A stretch of 64,000 nucleotides of DNA. It comes from Branchiostoma floridae (Eukaryota; Chordata; Leptocardii; Amphioxiformes; Branchiostomatidae). Of this stretch, positions 12,201 through 25,700 are shown piece by piece (position 1 is the stretch's first letter; the number at the start of each line of letters is the position of its first letter). The notes beneath the pieces are model-generated. The model saw only the letters and a program-made list of their open reading frames with translations. It ran no database searches and was not told the origin of the DNA. The position numbers and the translations under genes are program-made. The stretch covers positions 11,121,026 to 11,185,025 of the forward strand of contig NC_049993.1 of assembly GCF_000003815.2 (NCBI RefSeq), in the 5' to 3' direction.

Positions 12201-15200
12201 AATCTTGCTTAATACTAGATTATAAACCCCTGATAATTTAAAAGCATCCATAAATTTTCAGAGATTAAACTGATCCATTTGGTCCATAACATGATTTAAA
12301 TCTATGCATTTATATTCCCACAACTGCTGATGTACCAAAATACAAAAAAAATAGATAAACGTTAAGAGGGATTTAATAAATGAATAAGATTGAATGTAAG
12401 GTTAACGCCTCTTGAAAATTATTGCCAGTTAAGCTGACAGTGAGTAAATTAACTGCGTTAAGAATCCATTCTGTTCAGCTGCAGTCAGACGTTTTTATTG
12501 CTTTCACCTGGGGCGACCTGAGATCTTCATACATTCGAGATTCTTCCAGCTGAGCTGGCCTTCCATTCATCTATCAGGGCAGCGCAGCCGCGGTGCGTAC
12601 CTCCAGTAATCATCCCGTGCACTTGATCACAATTACATCTCCCAGGCTCCCAATAGATGTCTGGCCGCTATGCTAAACAGCCGGGAATGCTGGGATTATT
12701 ATGGATGACATGACAATGCTGTCTGCATGAGAACGAGGCAGTGGCCTTCATTCCATCACCAAACCAGGCAAGACTGGACCATCGCAGGGCAGAATCTTAA
12801 ACTTCAAAGTCAGATCTCAATGGGAGATCCTTTTGTAATCTCAAACCTCTCAAATCTCATCAGACCACATATTTTCTGCTGTTGCTGTAGAAAATGTAAG
12901 AAAGCCCACTCTAAGAACCAGTGATAGAAACTGTTCAAGTTCAAAACCACAGCCAGCTTATTTTAGGACTGCAGTAGAATCTATTTTTTGCCCACATAAA
13001 TCATTAATTATTAAGTCATTTATCAAGAGGTGTCTATAGGGTGGTGCCTCTGGCGCTATGCCCATCTGAATAGATGGAGATAAAATCCAGCAGCTGAAAA
13101 TTGATTTCAACAGCTCTGATTAAATCAGTATCCCCAGGGAATATGGGTCCAACTGAGCTATCAAGTCTCCAAAGTATACTTCATATTTTTCTCATTTTGT
13201 GGAGATCAGTATCTTTGAAAATAATATTATCAATTCTGTATTGGTGATATTTTCGCATTTGCCATTCCTTCAATTCTGTATGAAAACTATTTTCCAAAAG
13301 GCAAGTATATGTATTAAGCCAGTTCTGATTTTAAAATTTTGGCTCCAAATCATGAAACAATTTTGCTTCCATCTCTCCAGAATATTTCCAGAATACCCTT
13401 TTCTGCCCTCAGCTGGGAAATATTTGACCTGTTAGGCCTACTGAAATATACAGATGTGTATTCCAATGTGTATTCCATACAGATTTCTGAACCATGACTT
13501 ATCATTCACACCTCTGATGGTCTCTCACAGCAAGAAGTTTCAAACAACCTCACGTCTTACAGCCATATACCTATAATATATGTACGACATGAGATAGCAT
13601 ATACTAGGCTTGTTATATAGGATCAAGGGGGTTAACACTTTAACCTATTTGATGGAAGGCAGACATTCATGTACATGTATAAGGTGAAGGATTCTGCCTC
13701 TCAATTTTTGTGGGTGAGACTAATAAAATCTATGGGGCAATGAAAAAATAGGACAAGAACGAACAATCATGTGTAAGAAACTTGGCAGACATAAATGAGG
13801 AAAAATATGGGAAATGTGTTGAGTGCATACTAAAAAAGAAATGCATGAATATTTCCATACCCTTGATGGTACTGTCTGTTTAGTATTCCCTACACATGAC
13901 TTTGAAGTTCAAGGGCGGCAGACATGACCGTAGTTTATGACATCATTACGCACTGGGACTTCTCCCTGTTCCACCTGGCCACATTCCAAAGCAGGTAGAC
14001 AAAACCTTCTTCAAGATTCCAACCAACTAAGACAGAAGGGCACACAAACAGCTGAACTTTGTTAATACCTCTTAAAATTTTAAGTTGGTCATCAGTTGGA
14101 ACAACTGTGCCTCGCTTGCTTTGACTTTCTCCAGAAAAAACAGCAAGATCCCCACAGGTTCCCTCAATCCTTGACCTTCTTAAGTTCCTTGAAGTTTAAT
14201 GTGAAGGTTATTTTCTTTTCTAATCAAGCTTTGGAAGGTTCCAGCCAGTAACAGGGGACTAGGATAAAATAAGTGTTGGTGTTTCAAATCCCTGATGTTT
14301 ATATCTCTGAATAGATGAGACAGGAATCTTCTCCACTGTAGTGCTTGGATCACAACCATCTTCTCTGTCATCATTAGAAACATTTACCAGTACTCAAAGG
14401 GTGCATAGTAACCATATTTTGTGAGCACAATTCCTGACAAAACCTGACATTCTTTCTGAACTTAAGCTTCTCTGTTTTTTCACTGTTTGACATATGAATC
14501 AAACAGGAATGTTTCTTAACGTCTCCTAATGGTGTGTCATGTCTTAGTTTCTTCTGACAGTTAGTGAGCACGCCTGCCACACCCCCAGGCCCGTTAGCGC
14601 CACACCCACCACTCCCTCCCAGCTAAAACAACCCTAAATGTCAGGGATGACTCACTCTCCAAATGTACTACATGTGGTGCAAAAACACTTTTCTCAGAAG
14701 GGACCGGGAAGGAAGGGTACCATCAGTCAATGTTAGCAAATCACCCATTTCCTCCCAACCCTGCTTCTAATCAGTGGATCCCTTAGGGGTTAGGTGTACA
14801 CAATACTGGACTTTCACTCCTCTTTTTACATCCTGCACACGCCCTCAGGTTCAAGGGCATCAGGTCCTGAGGGGTCACTAACTATCAGATTCTTCTCTGC
14901 TGATAAAACATAGACACTCCTACTGGGACAAAAGTTTGGGATGAATTCTTTCAACCTGAAGGAATTATTTCCTAATTAGGCTTATCTAAATTGGCAAAAT
15001 AAAGTATGGTACCTATTCTTCCTGTTTTTTCCTGATTTCTGCAGCCCCAGATGTGACAAAAAACAAGTGAAAGGAAAATGAACAGTGCTAATACCTTTGC
15101 TTTCACACCTAATTACTCATTATTGACTACCTTTGTTGTGCAAATTTCTGGAGAAAATAATGAGGTACTACAGGTAGAGAAGTCATTGTGGAGGGTCACT

Positions 15201-18200
15201 GGAAACAACTAAAATTAGAGTTTTTTACTATCCACTATACTTGTAGACTTTCTCTATACTTCTTATCTCGACTGTATCTTCCACTGCTATAAAATTAATC
15301 TGTTCCACACTGTTCCACCATGGCACAGTGAACTGTATGACTCAGACATTGGTCTTAATAAACTTCACATTCACCAAATGAAAAGCAGCTTTACAAAACC
15401 TCTCAGGACGCCAGAACATCTATCAATGACTACTCTTTTTTCACTGCCAAGTCTGACATCTGGTTACCCCATTCCATAGAGTGTATCACTGTCAAAGGTC
15501 CATCAGGGTATGGGGTACATGGACAATAGGCAATGGGGTTATCAGAGGTCGTGGTGGTTTGAAAACTGACATGTTTGTAAACATCCAAATTGGCAGGAAA
15601 CCAAGGAAGGGGGCTTGGCACAGACAAACTGATTTTGTGCCAAAGTAACAAAAGGTTATCAAACACAAAGAGACAACAAATCCGCTAAAGCTTGCATTTA
15701 CTTGAAAACTTCACGATGTATGTCCAAAAGCAAACATGTGCCAAACACTGCTGCTAAAGGCTATCTAATCTGGCATTCATAACTGTGGTCACAAATGATA
15801 TGTAGTCTATGAGTGATATCCTGTCCTGCAGGAAAAGTAAAAGTTCCAGAAACTTACAATAAGTTTTCCCCACAAGTTACAAGTTTCTACATCTTCTATT
15901 CATCTTGTTAAAATGTTCTCACCACAGCATATGTCCCAGCTCTATGGAGTAGCATCTAATCTTCCAGTTGAGTAGATATTTTATCAGCAGTACAAAAGGG
16001 CTATAGGGGATGATGCCTCAGCGTCAAGACAGAATAATGGATCCATTCTTTTCTTTTATCATAGTTTGCCAAAAAAACAGATTGAGAGATTTACCTGATA
16101 AGTAATTGGATTTGTCTGGCCTAATGACTACCTGTCAAGATCCATGCTTGTCCCTGTCACTGAGGGGAGAAGGACCCGAGGTGGGATCACTTCCCCAGAC
16201 TTGGGTTAGAAGGTAAGAAGGTTACTCCAGTTTTTTGTGACAGAAACGTTACTCTGAAGAAAACTTCCATTACTTGGCAAGGCAGCGACCAGAAGGGTAG
16301 GGTTACACTTCTGTGTGGTGAAACTTGCCAAGAGTTCTTTTCTCTGTTAAAACTCTGGCAGAGAACGCAGTCTGTTTCTCCATAGGGTTAAAACCAAGGT
16401 GGTTAAGGGTACATCATTTCTGGAACTTTATATGCCAAAGGGAGGAGATAGTCTGGCAATTTAATATGTTGCAGGCACTCGCTTTAAAACCTAGACATTA
16501 AGCTGTCAGAAATGGGAACACTTTCTTCACTAAGAGACTGTCTGGAAATTTGTGATGGAACAACAAGAAAAGTAGTTCCTTAAAAAAATTGCATTAGCTA
16601 GGCAGTCATTTAAAGCAATGTACTTTTGACTCTATCTTAGATTAAGGTACAATTCAAGTATATCTTGAGCAAATCCACTTTGTCAGACACTTGGCATAAA
16701 AGGCTTTGTGGAGAGGTATTTTTACAAAGTCTGTATTCGTCCTAATTCAGGCTGTCTGCTGTGTCTGGCTCGGGCAGCCCCCTGCTGTAACCCACCACCA
16801 CCTGAATACTGATCAACACCTGCGGGATTCTTCCTCCAACTTCCAGTCTGGAAGACTGGTCTTCTTACTTCAGTGTCTTGACCTTCCTTATATAACTGTC
16901 TTGCACGAAGTCTACGTTCACCAAGGGATTCGCCTGGCACTTCTAATAAGACTATGCATCAAGTTTCTGAACATGAAATTGAAAAAAAAAATCCAATGGT
17001 TGTGTTAAGGGACAAGCTGTGCTGTCTACAAGTAGACATCACAAGACTAATTTCCAGACAAATCTCTCAATCAATAAATATGCAAAAATTGTTGGGATAA
17101 ATCAAAATTATTGATTTCAATATGACTACCAGTCTATTTTGAACCTCCCTTACTTTCTCAGCCGATGAATTCACTTATATTATGTAACTAGTGCACATGG
17201 ATACATATCAAACATATCCAACCTGTAAATAATCATAAAATGGGTACACAAACTTGCATTTTTTTTAATCATTCTAGACTGCTATCAGCCTATCTGGCCT
17301 CACATTTCATATTTCAGTCATATTTTCAACTGTAGACTCTGCATCAATGGATTCTTTTTTAACCTTGGAAAATACATAAATCAGATATTCTTGGTAAATC
17401 TCATAAAAGAATCTTTTTGAGATTTATCTTGTTGACTTCTTGTGGTAGACATGTATGAATTGCTTAAGACAAACAGAATGTAGATTAATGTTCATCTTTC
17501 AATGTCACAGCGGCAAACTTCTTATTTACTTCCCTTCCAGCATGTCAGCATGCCTACAATCATCAGAACCTCCAGGAACCAACCTTCCATTGGACAAACA
17601 GATCCTGCCATTAGCAGACAACCCAGAAATGAGTCAAAATGGTCATTAATCACTCTTCAAGTACACAAGGGTTATGGGAGGTTACCCCTTTTGTTGTAGG
17701 GGGTTACGCCTTTTTCACAGACACCACTGTCCTTTTTCTGAGACCAATAAATGTTGGTGACGGAATCTATCTTACCATAAGCTGCACCTAGAAACCAGCT
17801 GGGTTTGAAAAGGGAAGAAATACCACCATGCTATTTGACTGGGTCAAGGCCTCGCATGGCCTTATCAATCCACAGCCAGAGAAACTAGGCCAGGGCGAAA
17901 CACAACCCACATGTTCCAAACCAGCAAGAATATCATGCTCCGCCTAAAGCCATATATGTGCTTCACTAACCTTTGACAGTCCTGTCCAACAAGTCACATC
18001 AACTATAAAATCTCTCAAAAAAAGATATGAAAAATACGAGAAAACTTGAATAACTTAATAAGGCAAAATAAGCTCTTACAAGAACTAAAATGAATACCAC
18101 AAGGCAGAGTTACTGGTCAAACAAGTCAGTTAAAATTGTCTATCATTCAATGAAACCTTGAGACTGTACTGTATAGAACCAGACAGATAATACATAGATA

Positions 18201-18889
18201 TTATCTATCATATCCATTTCTGTGATTTTCTAAAAGTTGCAGTTTAACAGCCTCACACTGCATACATGGACTGAGAGGAAACTTCCACTATCTCTAGGAA
18301 CTTACAGACAATGCCTTAGAATAGTAACATTCTCAGTTTTAACTTAAGCCCAGTGACTTTGGTCCCAAATTGTTGCATGTCAGTCAACACATGCCATCTG
18401 CAACAAGCAGATATCTACTGATAACCTAAAAGAAAACCATTGACCTTCATGGACTCAAGAATGTAAAAGGCAGTCCAGCCAGTTTGGTCTGTCACCCACA
18501 ACATCGTGACACATGTCAAATTGCTGTCTTCCAAGCTAGTGTTGAACATGGTATTTCACTGTCAAATGGGAAATGCAACAAATTTCAGTTATCACTTATC
18601 TCATACGTATCTAAAATGTCAAGGTGACAAAATCATCTCATATGTATTTAAAATGTCAAGGTGACAAAATCATATATAACAACATCAGATATGCAAAAAT
18701 GTTGACACACACGTGTGCACACACACCATACCTCTGAAGACTACAGTTGTAGAGATGGTGAGGGGGTGGGGGTAGATTATCATCATGCCTAGAAAAAATT
18801 GTAAGACTAACAGACACAGAATGGCCTTACAGTGGAAGAAAATTGTCAAATGAAAATGCTGGACTGCCCCTTCAAAATTTTACCTAACG
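9256..18889. other. Gene-free stretch left of NFI exon 2; possible regulatory DNA
   Basis: No coding exon could be supported. I looked on the minus strand for NFI exons after the 532-nt exon, including the activation-domain segment that follows it in vertebrates, and found none. Patches of complex sequence without repeats occur at about 10185-10335, 12480-12730 and 12990-13160 and differ from the surrounding A/T-rich DNA. They could be conserved enhancers, but nothing in one sequence proves this. A 37-bp direct duplication (tctaaaatgtcaaggtgac type) lies at 18600-18673. Confidence 0.4.
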
Positions 18890-18989
18890 NNNNNNNNNNN
18901 NNNNNNNNNNNNNNNNNNNNNNNNNNNNNNNNNNNNNNNNNNNNNNNNNNNNNNNNNNNNNNNNNNNNNNNNNNNNNNNNNNNNNNNNN
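18890..18989. other. Assembly gap (100 N)
   Basis: Exactly 100 N, the conventional placeholder for a gap of unknown size. It lies 144 bp from the 3' edge of NFI exon 2, so the next NFI exon or intron sequence may be missing here. Confidence 0.99.
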
Positions 18990-19133
18990 TCGTACATTAC
19001 ACACACATCCAGACTTCCAACTTTCTACACTGTCAGCCATTCCAACTATCACACCCGGCGAGCCCTGTCCAGACACGCCTGCACACCTGCGTGGGCACTG
19101 TCACTTTCACACAGACTGAGCAGGACGTCCTAC

Positions 19134-22100
19134 CGTGCTGCTGCATGTATCCGGCCACAAACAGGTCCAGCTCCCGCACCGATATGCTGATGTGGTGGGG
19201 CTGGACGCAGATGGTGGGGTGCGTGCAGTTGGCCGACTTGACCAGCCGCTCCCCGTCCGTGCTCTCCAGCGGGATGCCCTTGAACAGGATGACCATCACC
19301 AGGTCCAGCCGCCACACCTTGTCGGCCTGGCGCAGGCAGTCGATCCTCCGCATCTTCCCCTTCTGGTCGGGGTTGGACATGACGCAGCTCGGCGGCTTTT
19401 TTCCCGTCACGCTCAAGACAAAGTCCTCTCGGTACTCGGGCCGGATGTCCTTCCGCAGCTTGGCCAGGAGCCGCGACGCCCACTTCTGCTTCACCTCCGG
19501 CTTCTCGCTCAGGAGCTCCTCCTTGACTTGACGCTCCTCCTCGGGGGTCATCCTCTTCTCGTGCTTCTTGTAGTACTTGCGTTTGCGCGCCTGCAGGTTG
19601 AACCAGGTGTACGCAAACGACTTGACGTGAGGCAGCGGAGCCTCAATGAAGGGATGGAACTCGTCCTGAACAAGCAAAAGGAAGAAAAAAAGACAAAACG
19701 TCAGCCATATGTCTACATCCCTGACATGAGACACACAAGGGATTGAAATCAATATCTGTCTGAAAGACTCTTTGGTAGAGGGAAGGCGGACCTTCAGTTT
19801 GAGTTTGTGTATCCTTTGGCCATTAAGGGACCTAAACTTCCTTGCCATAAACATATCATAGAAACCTATGGATGATAAAAGCACAGGTATTTGTGTAGGA
19901 TCACCATACTCATCTGTGATAATAAATTACAGTACATGTATCACCATATACATACACTACTAAGTATATAAGTACATGAGTTTGTTTTGTTAGTTTGTAT
20001 TAGTGCAAGTTGATAGGTAGGTTCTCAAGAACAGGATTGGGCATATATCGGCCAGGACACATATAAAGAACTAAGTCATTAATGAGTAGGTTACCACAGA
20101 ATTAAGGAATTGCAAGAGAAAGTTATTTGAGTAAAAAAATACCACTGAGCGCTTATTTTCATGACATATATCGACTTCTAAAAAATGTAATAGTTTTGCA
20201 GCTATTATGCTTTTATTTGAAATCAGGATGGCGCCATATGTGATATTGATCAGTAGTACATAATCAGGACCCAGTCTAAGGCTTGACTGACTGATATTTC
20301 TGGAGTTCTTTTCTCTGCACAACATATGGGGGAAAACAATGTGGGGTCGTGCCACGTACTCAAGAGTTCCCAAAACATCCAAATTCCAAGGCGTCCCCAA
20401 GTCGTTCAAGTTACCTAAGAGGTGCTGGCATCTCGTTTAACATTTTGTGCCTCATATTTTCTGTGATCCGTGATGGCCGCGCGGGGAGGGGGCGTGTCCC
20501 GCTTTTCTCTCGCACGAGACACTTGCGATCATCTCCGGAGACAATGCTGTCTGAGTCACCGGCCGCGGGATCGCGTTACGCTTCTGGTACGGCACAGAAC
20601 CGCAGGAATTTGAGAAAATAGGAGGATGGCAGGAAGCTGGGAGGAGATGGCACCAGGGGACGGCAAACAACACAGGAAGTTTCTGAACTTGACACTGGGA
20701 GGAAACTCAACAAACGTAGGTTGAGCCACATGCCTCACTCAACAAACGTCAGTGTCGCTACGGCAACGAACAGGTTGCCATGACAGTGGAGACATGGTAG
20801 AACGTGGTACATGCATGGTTGCATCAGATTCAGGAATGGTGGATTAAGGTATAACTGTTACTTACGTAGCAGCCTGCAAGGCAAAAACTGCTTTAACTTT
20901 TCCCAGGTTTAAACGGAGTAAAAGAATATGAACATGCAAATACGATAAAGTTTAAAAAATTAGTGCTTTTCCCCTTCTCGAAAAATATGCAGGTAAGGAA
21001 TTTGTAGACTTTTCCGTACAAAGAGAAATATGCCACAAAATAATACAGATCTATAGCAGTCTTGACACACTTTCAATTTTGTAAGTAATAAATTTTTCAC
21101 ATGCGGGAGAATTGTCCCATGGGACACATTCCACTTGACACAGTGTCTGCAGTTACATCATAATGTGCCACACTTTCACTTTCAGCGTAGCTATGGCAAT
21201 CTTCCCTCTGGTTTGGAGGTCGGCCAGGTCAAGATAACTACTATGGTAAGACAGTAAACCGGGTCCTTTTGGGCTAAGGTTAGCCAAGCAGTCCAACCAA
21301 CCATGGATCCAACCCAGCATTCTGGTGACAGGAAACAATGAATAATATGCCAGAAAATCATTCTCATAATTTTGACATTTTGTGAGTTCATATTTACAGC
21401 TGCAGATTTGACATGGGCACAACTTGAAATTTTTCCCTTCAGTTTTTTTACAAATATAATTTTAAGTTGCTAACGCTACTTGTCTCAAAAAATTATTACT
21501 TCAAAATCATGCTGATGGTAAATATTTTCGACTGGTGTTTTCCTTTCATCTGTTGCTCCATTTGTATTGTATGAAGAATGACAACTGATCCTAAAGGTAG
21601 CCAATAAACAAAAACAGCTGAAAGTAAAAGGACTACACCTTAATAATTTGTTTTCATATAATATTAAACTAGAAAGTCATGATCAAGCGAATTAAGAATA
21701 TTAACGTAAACAACTTCAGAACGTAGCGTTACGTATAATCCCACAACATATAGAGCTCGATCTAAGCCTTTGCCGGTCTTCAAGGCAGAGGAAAACCGCT
21801 GACATATCGCGAGGCAGTGAAAGTAATTTTGCCCAATGAGTCAGACGCACGTCGCATTAAATGTTAGTGGTGGGGAGGGGGGCGTTGTCTCGTCACGTAC
21901 AAACCGTCGCCTACAAAAATGGCCGGTTAACACCGGGACGGTAGCACGGGACAGTCCTTGTCACGGCAGTTTCGTACCAAAAATTCACGAAAGATGACAC
22001 GCTAGACAACACATGAAGTACATATGATACGTATGGGGGTGGGGTGGGGGGTGACATGCCCACACGTAAACAACAGCACGTCGCACTGCGCACTGGTGCC

Positions 22101-22286
22101 AAGGACGAAGTTGGGCTGATCCAGCGGGACGTGCCAAGAAAGCACCGGCCTCCCCCTGCCAGTCCCATCGATCGCCGGCGCTATCGATGAAGCCCGCCGT
22201 CCTCGCCAGCGGGAAACTTTCCAACCAAAAAACACACAAAGCTTGGCCGAAATTCCACCCACTATTAGAAAACTTACCATAGTCAT
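19134..22286 (-). CDS. NFI: Nuclear factor I (NFI), coding exons 1 and 2
   Basis: NFI is a nuclear transcription factor that binds palindromic TTGGC(N5)GCCAA sites as a dimer. Exon 2 (19665 down to 19134, 532 nt) starts after a ttgttcag acceptor and ends at a G|gtagga donor. It encodes the family's DNA-binding core: DEFHPFIEA at its start, then [20 protein letters not shown], the [20 protein letters not shown] segment, [18 protein letters not shown], and [20 protein letters not shown]. The length of 532 nt is that of vertebrate NFI exon 2. Exon 1 ends at 22278 (ATG|gtaagt); its in-frame codons read Met-Thr-Met, so the start is probably 22286 (good Kozak context), giving a much shorter N-terminus than vertebrate forms. 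The frame stays open upstream but has no ATG; a 6-codon uORF lies at 22313-22333. Later exons are not in the window or fall in the gap. Other first exons may exist. Confidence 0.95.
19666..22277 (-). other. NFI intron 1
   Basis: The 2.6-kb intron between the short first coding exon and the DNA-binding exon. It has a G/C-richer patch at about 20340-20840 that could be an alternative promoter or regulatory element. Open frames there are short, overlap on both strands and resemble nothing known. Confidence 0.7.
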
Positions 22287-22700
22287 GGTCTTGGATTTGG
22301 CGCCCGTTTTGGCTAACGGACCTGCAGTCGCATGCCGTGCTGCTGTCGCTCTCTGCTCGGGTTTACCCCAGCTCCTGCCGCAGCGATCGCGGTGCAGACC
22401 GTCTGGGAAGTCAGCTGAGCGAGGCCTCAGCCGATCGATTCTGAAGGAAACCCACGATAATGCCCCAGTTGAGGACTCGTTGGTTCTGGATTCTCCCAAA
22501 CTTGTGCTGTGGCGTAGTAAAAATACTGATTCTGTGTTGTGCAATCTGTTTTGCCACCACAACGCTGTTTATTTCCGTGTCGCCACTGCTGCGCCGCCTG
22601 TCAATCAAGCTGGCATCCCGCCAATTAACGCTGAAGCGGTTTAATAGGAGGAAAGATCTATCAAACCAGAAAAATGATTAACTTTACGGGATGGATTATC
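22287..22700 (-). promoter_or_regulatory. Likely NFI 5' leader and promoter region
   Basis: G/C- and CpG-rich sequence (about 22070-22450) surrounds and precedes the first coding exon, in contrast to the A/T-rich surroundings. No TATA box is seen at a sensible distance, so initiation is probably of the dispersed CpG type. The exact start site cannot be set from the sequence. Confidence 0.45.
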
Positions 22701-25700
22701 AACGATTATATTGCATGCAGATTAGTATGATTCATGTACTGCTTACTGATCGCATATTCTATGCGGCAAAAATTCTAATATGCACCTATGGTGCGCAAAT
22801 AATGCGGGTTTAAAAACTATCTGAAAAGTTTTAAGACAGGTAATTTACATATCTCTTGCCTCCTAATACATCAACTTGAGGCGTATCCTTTCACTTTTTG
22901 GCTCCGCCTGCTTCTTCCTTATTGGAACAGAGCCAAAATTACTGACCAATCAGAGACCGTAAAAGGCGACTCACCCCCTAGGGTGATTGACATGAAGGAT
23001 GGGTGACGTTTGTCGATTCTCTGGCGAGAATACCTACTTTGATCAAAACTGTAAACATAACTTCTTTCTAGAAGTTTCGTAGCTGTGCGAAAGTAATACC
23101 AAATGATGAGGCGGGGGCCAATAGAAAATTTTTCGAGCTACTTTTTGTCCGAGGTACGTGATGTTAGCTCTAACTTTTTGACAGTAATTCCGCCCTGGGC
23201 CTTGTGACGCAGTTTCAAAGTTAGTGGCAAATCCCCCAATAGACTTGTGACGAACTTTATAAGTCGTGTGGCGACTTCTCGGACGTGACCAGAGTTGGAC
23301 ACATAAACAATCCGGTGCGGTTAGCTGAAATGGCTGTAAAGCTTAAGCGGCACCGTGAGACAATGGGCATTAAAAGTAAAAGGGCAAGACAAAGTTTTTA
23401 GGAAACGTTTACTTTTGTGGCGGGAAGTACTGCCAAAGCAGGAACTACGGTATTTTACAGTGACATCCCACATAATAAGCGCCATATGAAATCGAAAAGG
23501 TTATAGTCAAATGAAACCTCCTTGAAGCAAGTCCTTGCTTGAAGAAACCAACAGAAAGCCAAAATTGCTAATAAAACAAGATATTTTTGACAACACTGAC
23601 GCACATTTTCGGCCATTTCCGTGTCGTATTTTCAGTGACAAATTAAAACAAGCTGTCAAAGGCCATCAGTTAATTTGCCTAAATGCCAGCCGACAGAAAA
23701 TAAGACGCTCGGAAATATAAAAGTGCATTGCTTGTTTATACATTGCGTAATGGTGCATGAGACCTTCCACCCTGTTTACACATTGTTGCCATGCATTGCA
23801 CGTGCTGGCATTAGTCCAGTTTCCCGCCAAATCAACACCGCTGGCCACGCCCCTGCAATCAGTGGCCGCAAGCCGCTTTCAGCTGGTCAGTATTGGACAG
23901 TGCCAGTACGGAAAAATTGTAAGAGGAGCCTCGGGATTTCTACTATGTAACTGTTACCTAACGTTCATACTCATACGAAAGTTAGCTATAAACATGCCTA
24001 TCCTTATCATAAGTCTACAAGGAGAAATGAATGGATGTAACGTTATGTGCTGAGTGTTATCATTCAATAAACTGCATAGCTCGACAACAAAACAACCAAA
24101 AGCTTGCCTCTCGAAAAACACATTCCTTTACTCAACGTTTAAACTTGTAAAAACATGTTTACGGGTCATAAAACAAGAACGTAGTCCATTTCTACTTAAT
24201 CTATTAGCTTCTCATACATGTTCCAACTGTCACTGCTTTTAAACGGTCTATTTATATATAACGTTAACTATTTTATTCAGAAATTTAATGTTATGTGCTG
24301 TCATCATTTGATTGTATTAATGGTTTGTTCCTGTATATGTATAGCGTTATGTATATGTATTTGGTCACAATATCAGCTAGTTAGCTGCCTAGTGTACACT
24401 TTGTATTGACCCTGTTGCAACTTGAATAATTCGAATGAAAGTCAAATTTAAGTCTACTTCATGAATTTGCAACGGAGTAAACACAACGGTTAGCGAAATT
24501 GTGAGACATGTAGCTGTAGTAGCTTTGACTTTCGTATAAAGGACAATAACGTCTGCCCTCTGAGGGAAATTTACGACTAGCAAAAAACCTGCCCACGGAC
24601 ACAGAGTAAAGAAAAGCCAAGCAAGCCTGAGAAAGTCACCGGGAAATCCAAGATTGACCCTTCCCAGAAAACCGGATTTCAACGTTCTCAAACTTCCACG
24701 AAAAACGATACTTCCGCTCGCTTCGAGTGCCGCATACTACACCCTTGGAGGATGCAGATGTTTTCATTTGACAAGAGTTGGGAAACATCTGGAAGTTTTC
24801 CATTCGCATTGCGGTGACGGAGCGAACTGTAGTGCAGCTCTGGTGAACTTGAAAAAGTCAAGCTTACAGGTTTTCCGGATTCCGTTCACGTACAAGCCAC
24901 ATGCTTAGTCGGCGGCTTGTTTGCCGGAATGGTGATTTGTTTCTTCTCGTTCACCTCAATGACACAAACGTTTGTTGCAGTACCAAGGAAGTAAATTTAA
25001 CATGGATAGCATCATGATTATATGGATGAATGCAGCATATGGCCTCTAGCGACGGTGCGGTAGAATTATCATATGATTGTTACATAAACGATTTGCTAAA
25101 GTCTATATGACGTTATATAAGCTTAAGTTATGTTGTGTGTTAACGTTATCGTTCTAAAATTGGCTTTAATCGTAAACGCGTTACCATCATGCCATACATA
25201 TGCAATTCATTGTTGGTAAGTCTAGTCATTTACAATCCGATTGCGATTACATACCGGGTATGTTTAGGAAAGGTAAACTGGTGCGATAATTCAAATGAGG
25301 TTTCCTGCCTTTTCGCCCTGCATGTCATCTTTAACTCTTTTATCTATCGAAAAATGGGACTTTGTGAACAAAATGTCCCACAAAACACACACCCCTTGGT
25401 TTATGGAATGCCCTTCGTTCAAGTGTATTTTTGTGGGGAGAAAATTGCGAACAGACCGCGCGCCTTGACTTCGCCCCACGGGGCACTGTTGACGTGTATC
25501 ACCGTTTCAGTCGGTGACAGGTTGACCTAGATCTCACCTGGCCACCTGCCAACCGTACACACCTGTCCTTCAGCAACACAACACGACACGTCAGGCAACA
25601 AAAGTACTCGCCCCACCATCACGCCACGTTTGTTACCTTTGTAATTTACTACCCCTTCCACAACCCTAGCCTACGAAAAGGGCTTCCACAGTGGAAAGAA

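Noticed and set aside
16722-16940. Possible next NFI exon
   Set aside because: The frame does not match the segment that follows the DNA-binding exon in NFI proteins, and it lacks a matching phase.
19091-19746. Long plus-strand open frames opposite NFI exon 2
   Set aside because: They are antisense shadows of the conserved NFI exon, which is rich in G/C third positions; they carry no motif.
22002-22562. 186-codon minus-strand open frame spanning NFI exon 1
   Set aside because: It reads through the exon-1 splice donor into intron, and it has no ATG upstream of the MTM start; it is leader plus intron.
24654-24908. 84-codon plus-strand open frame
   Set aside because: No motif, no good splice or initiation context.
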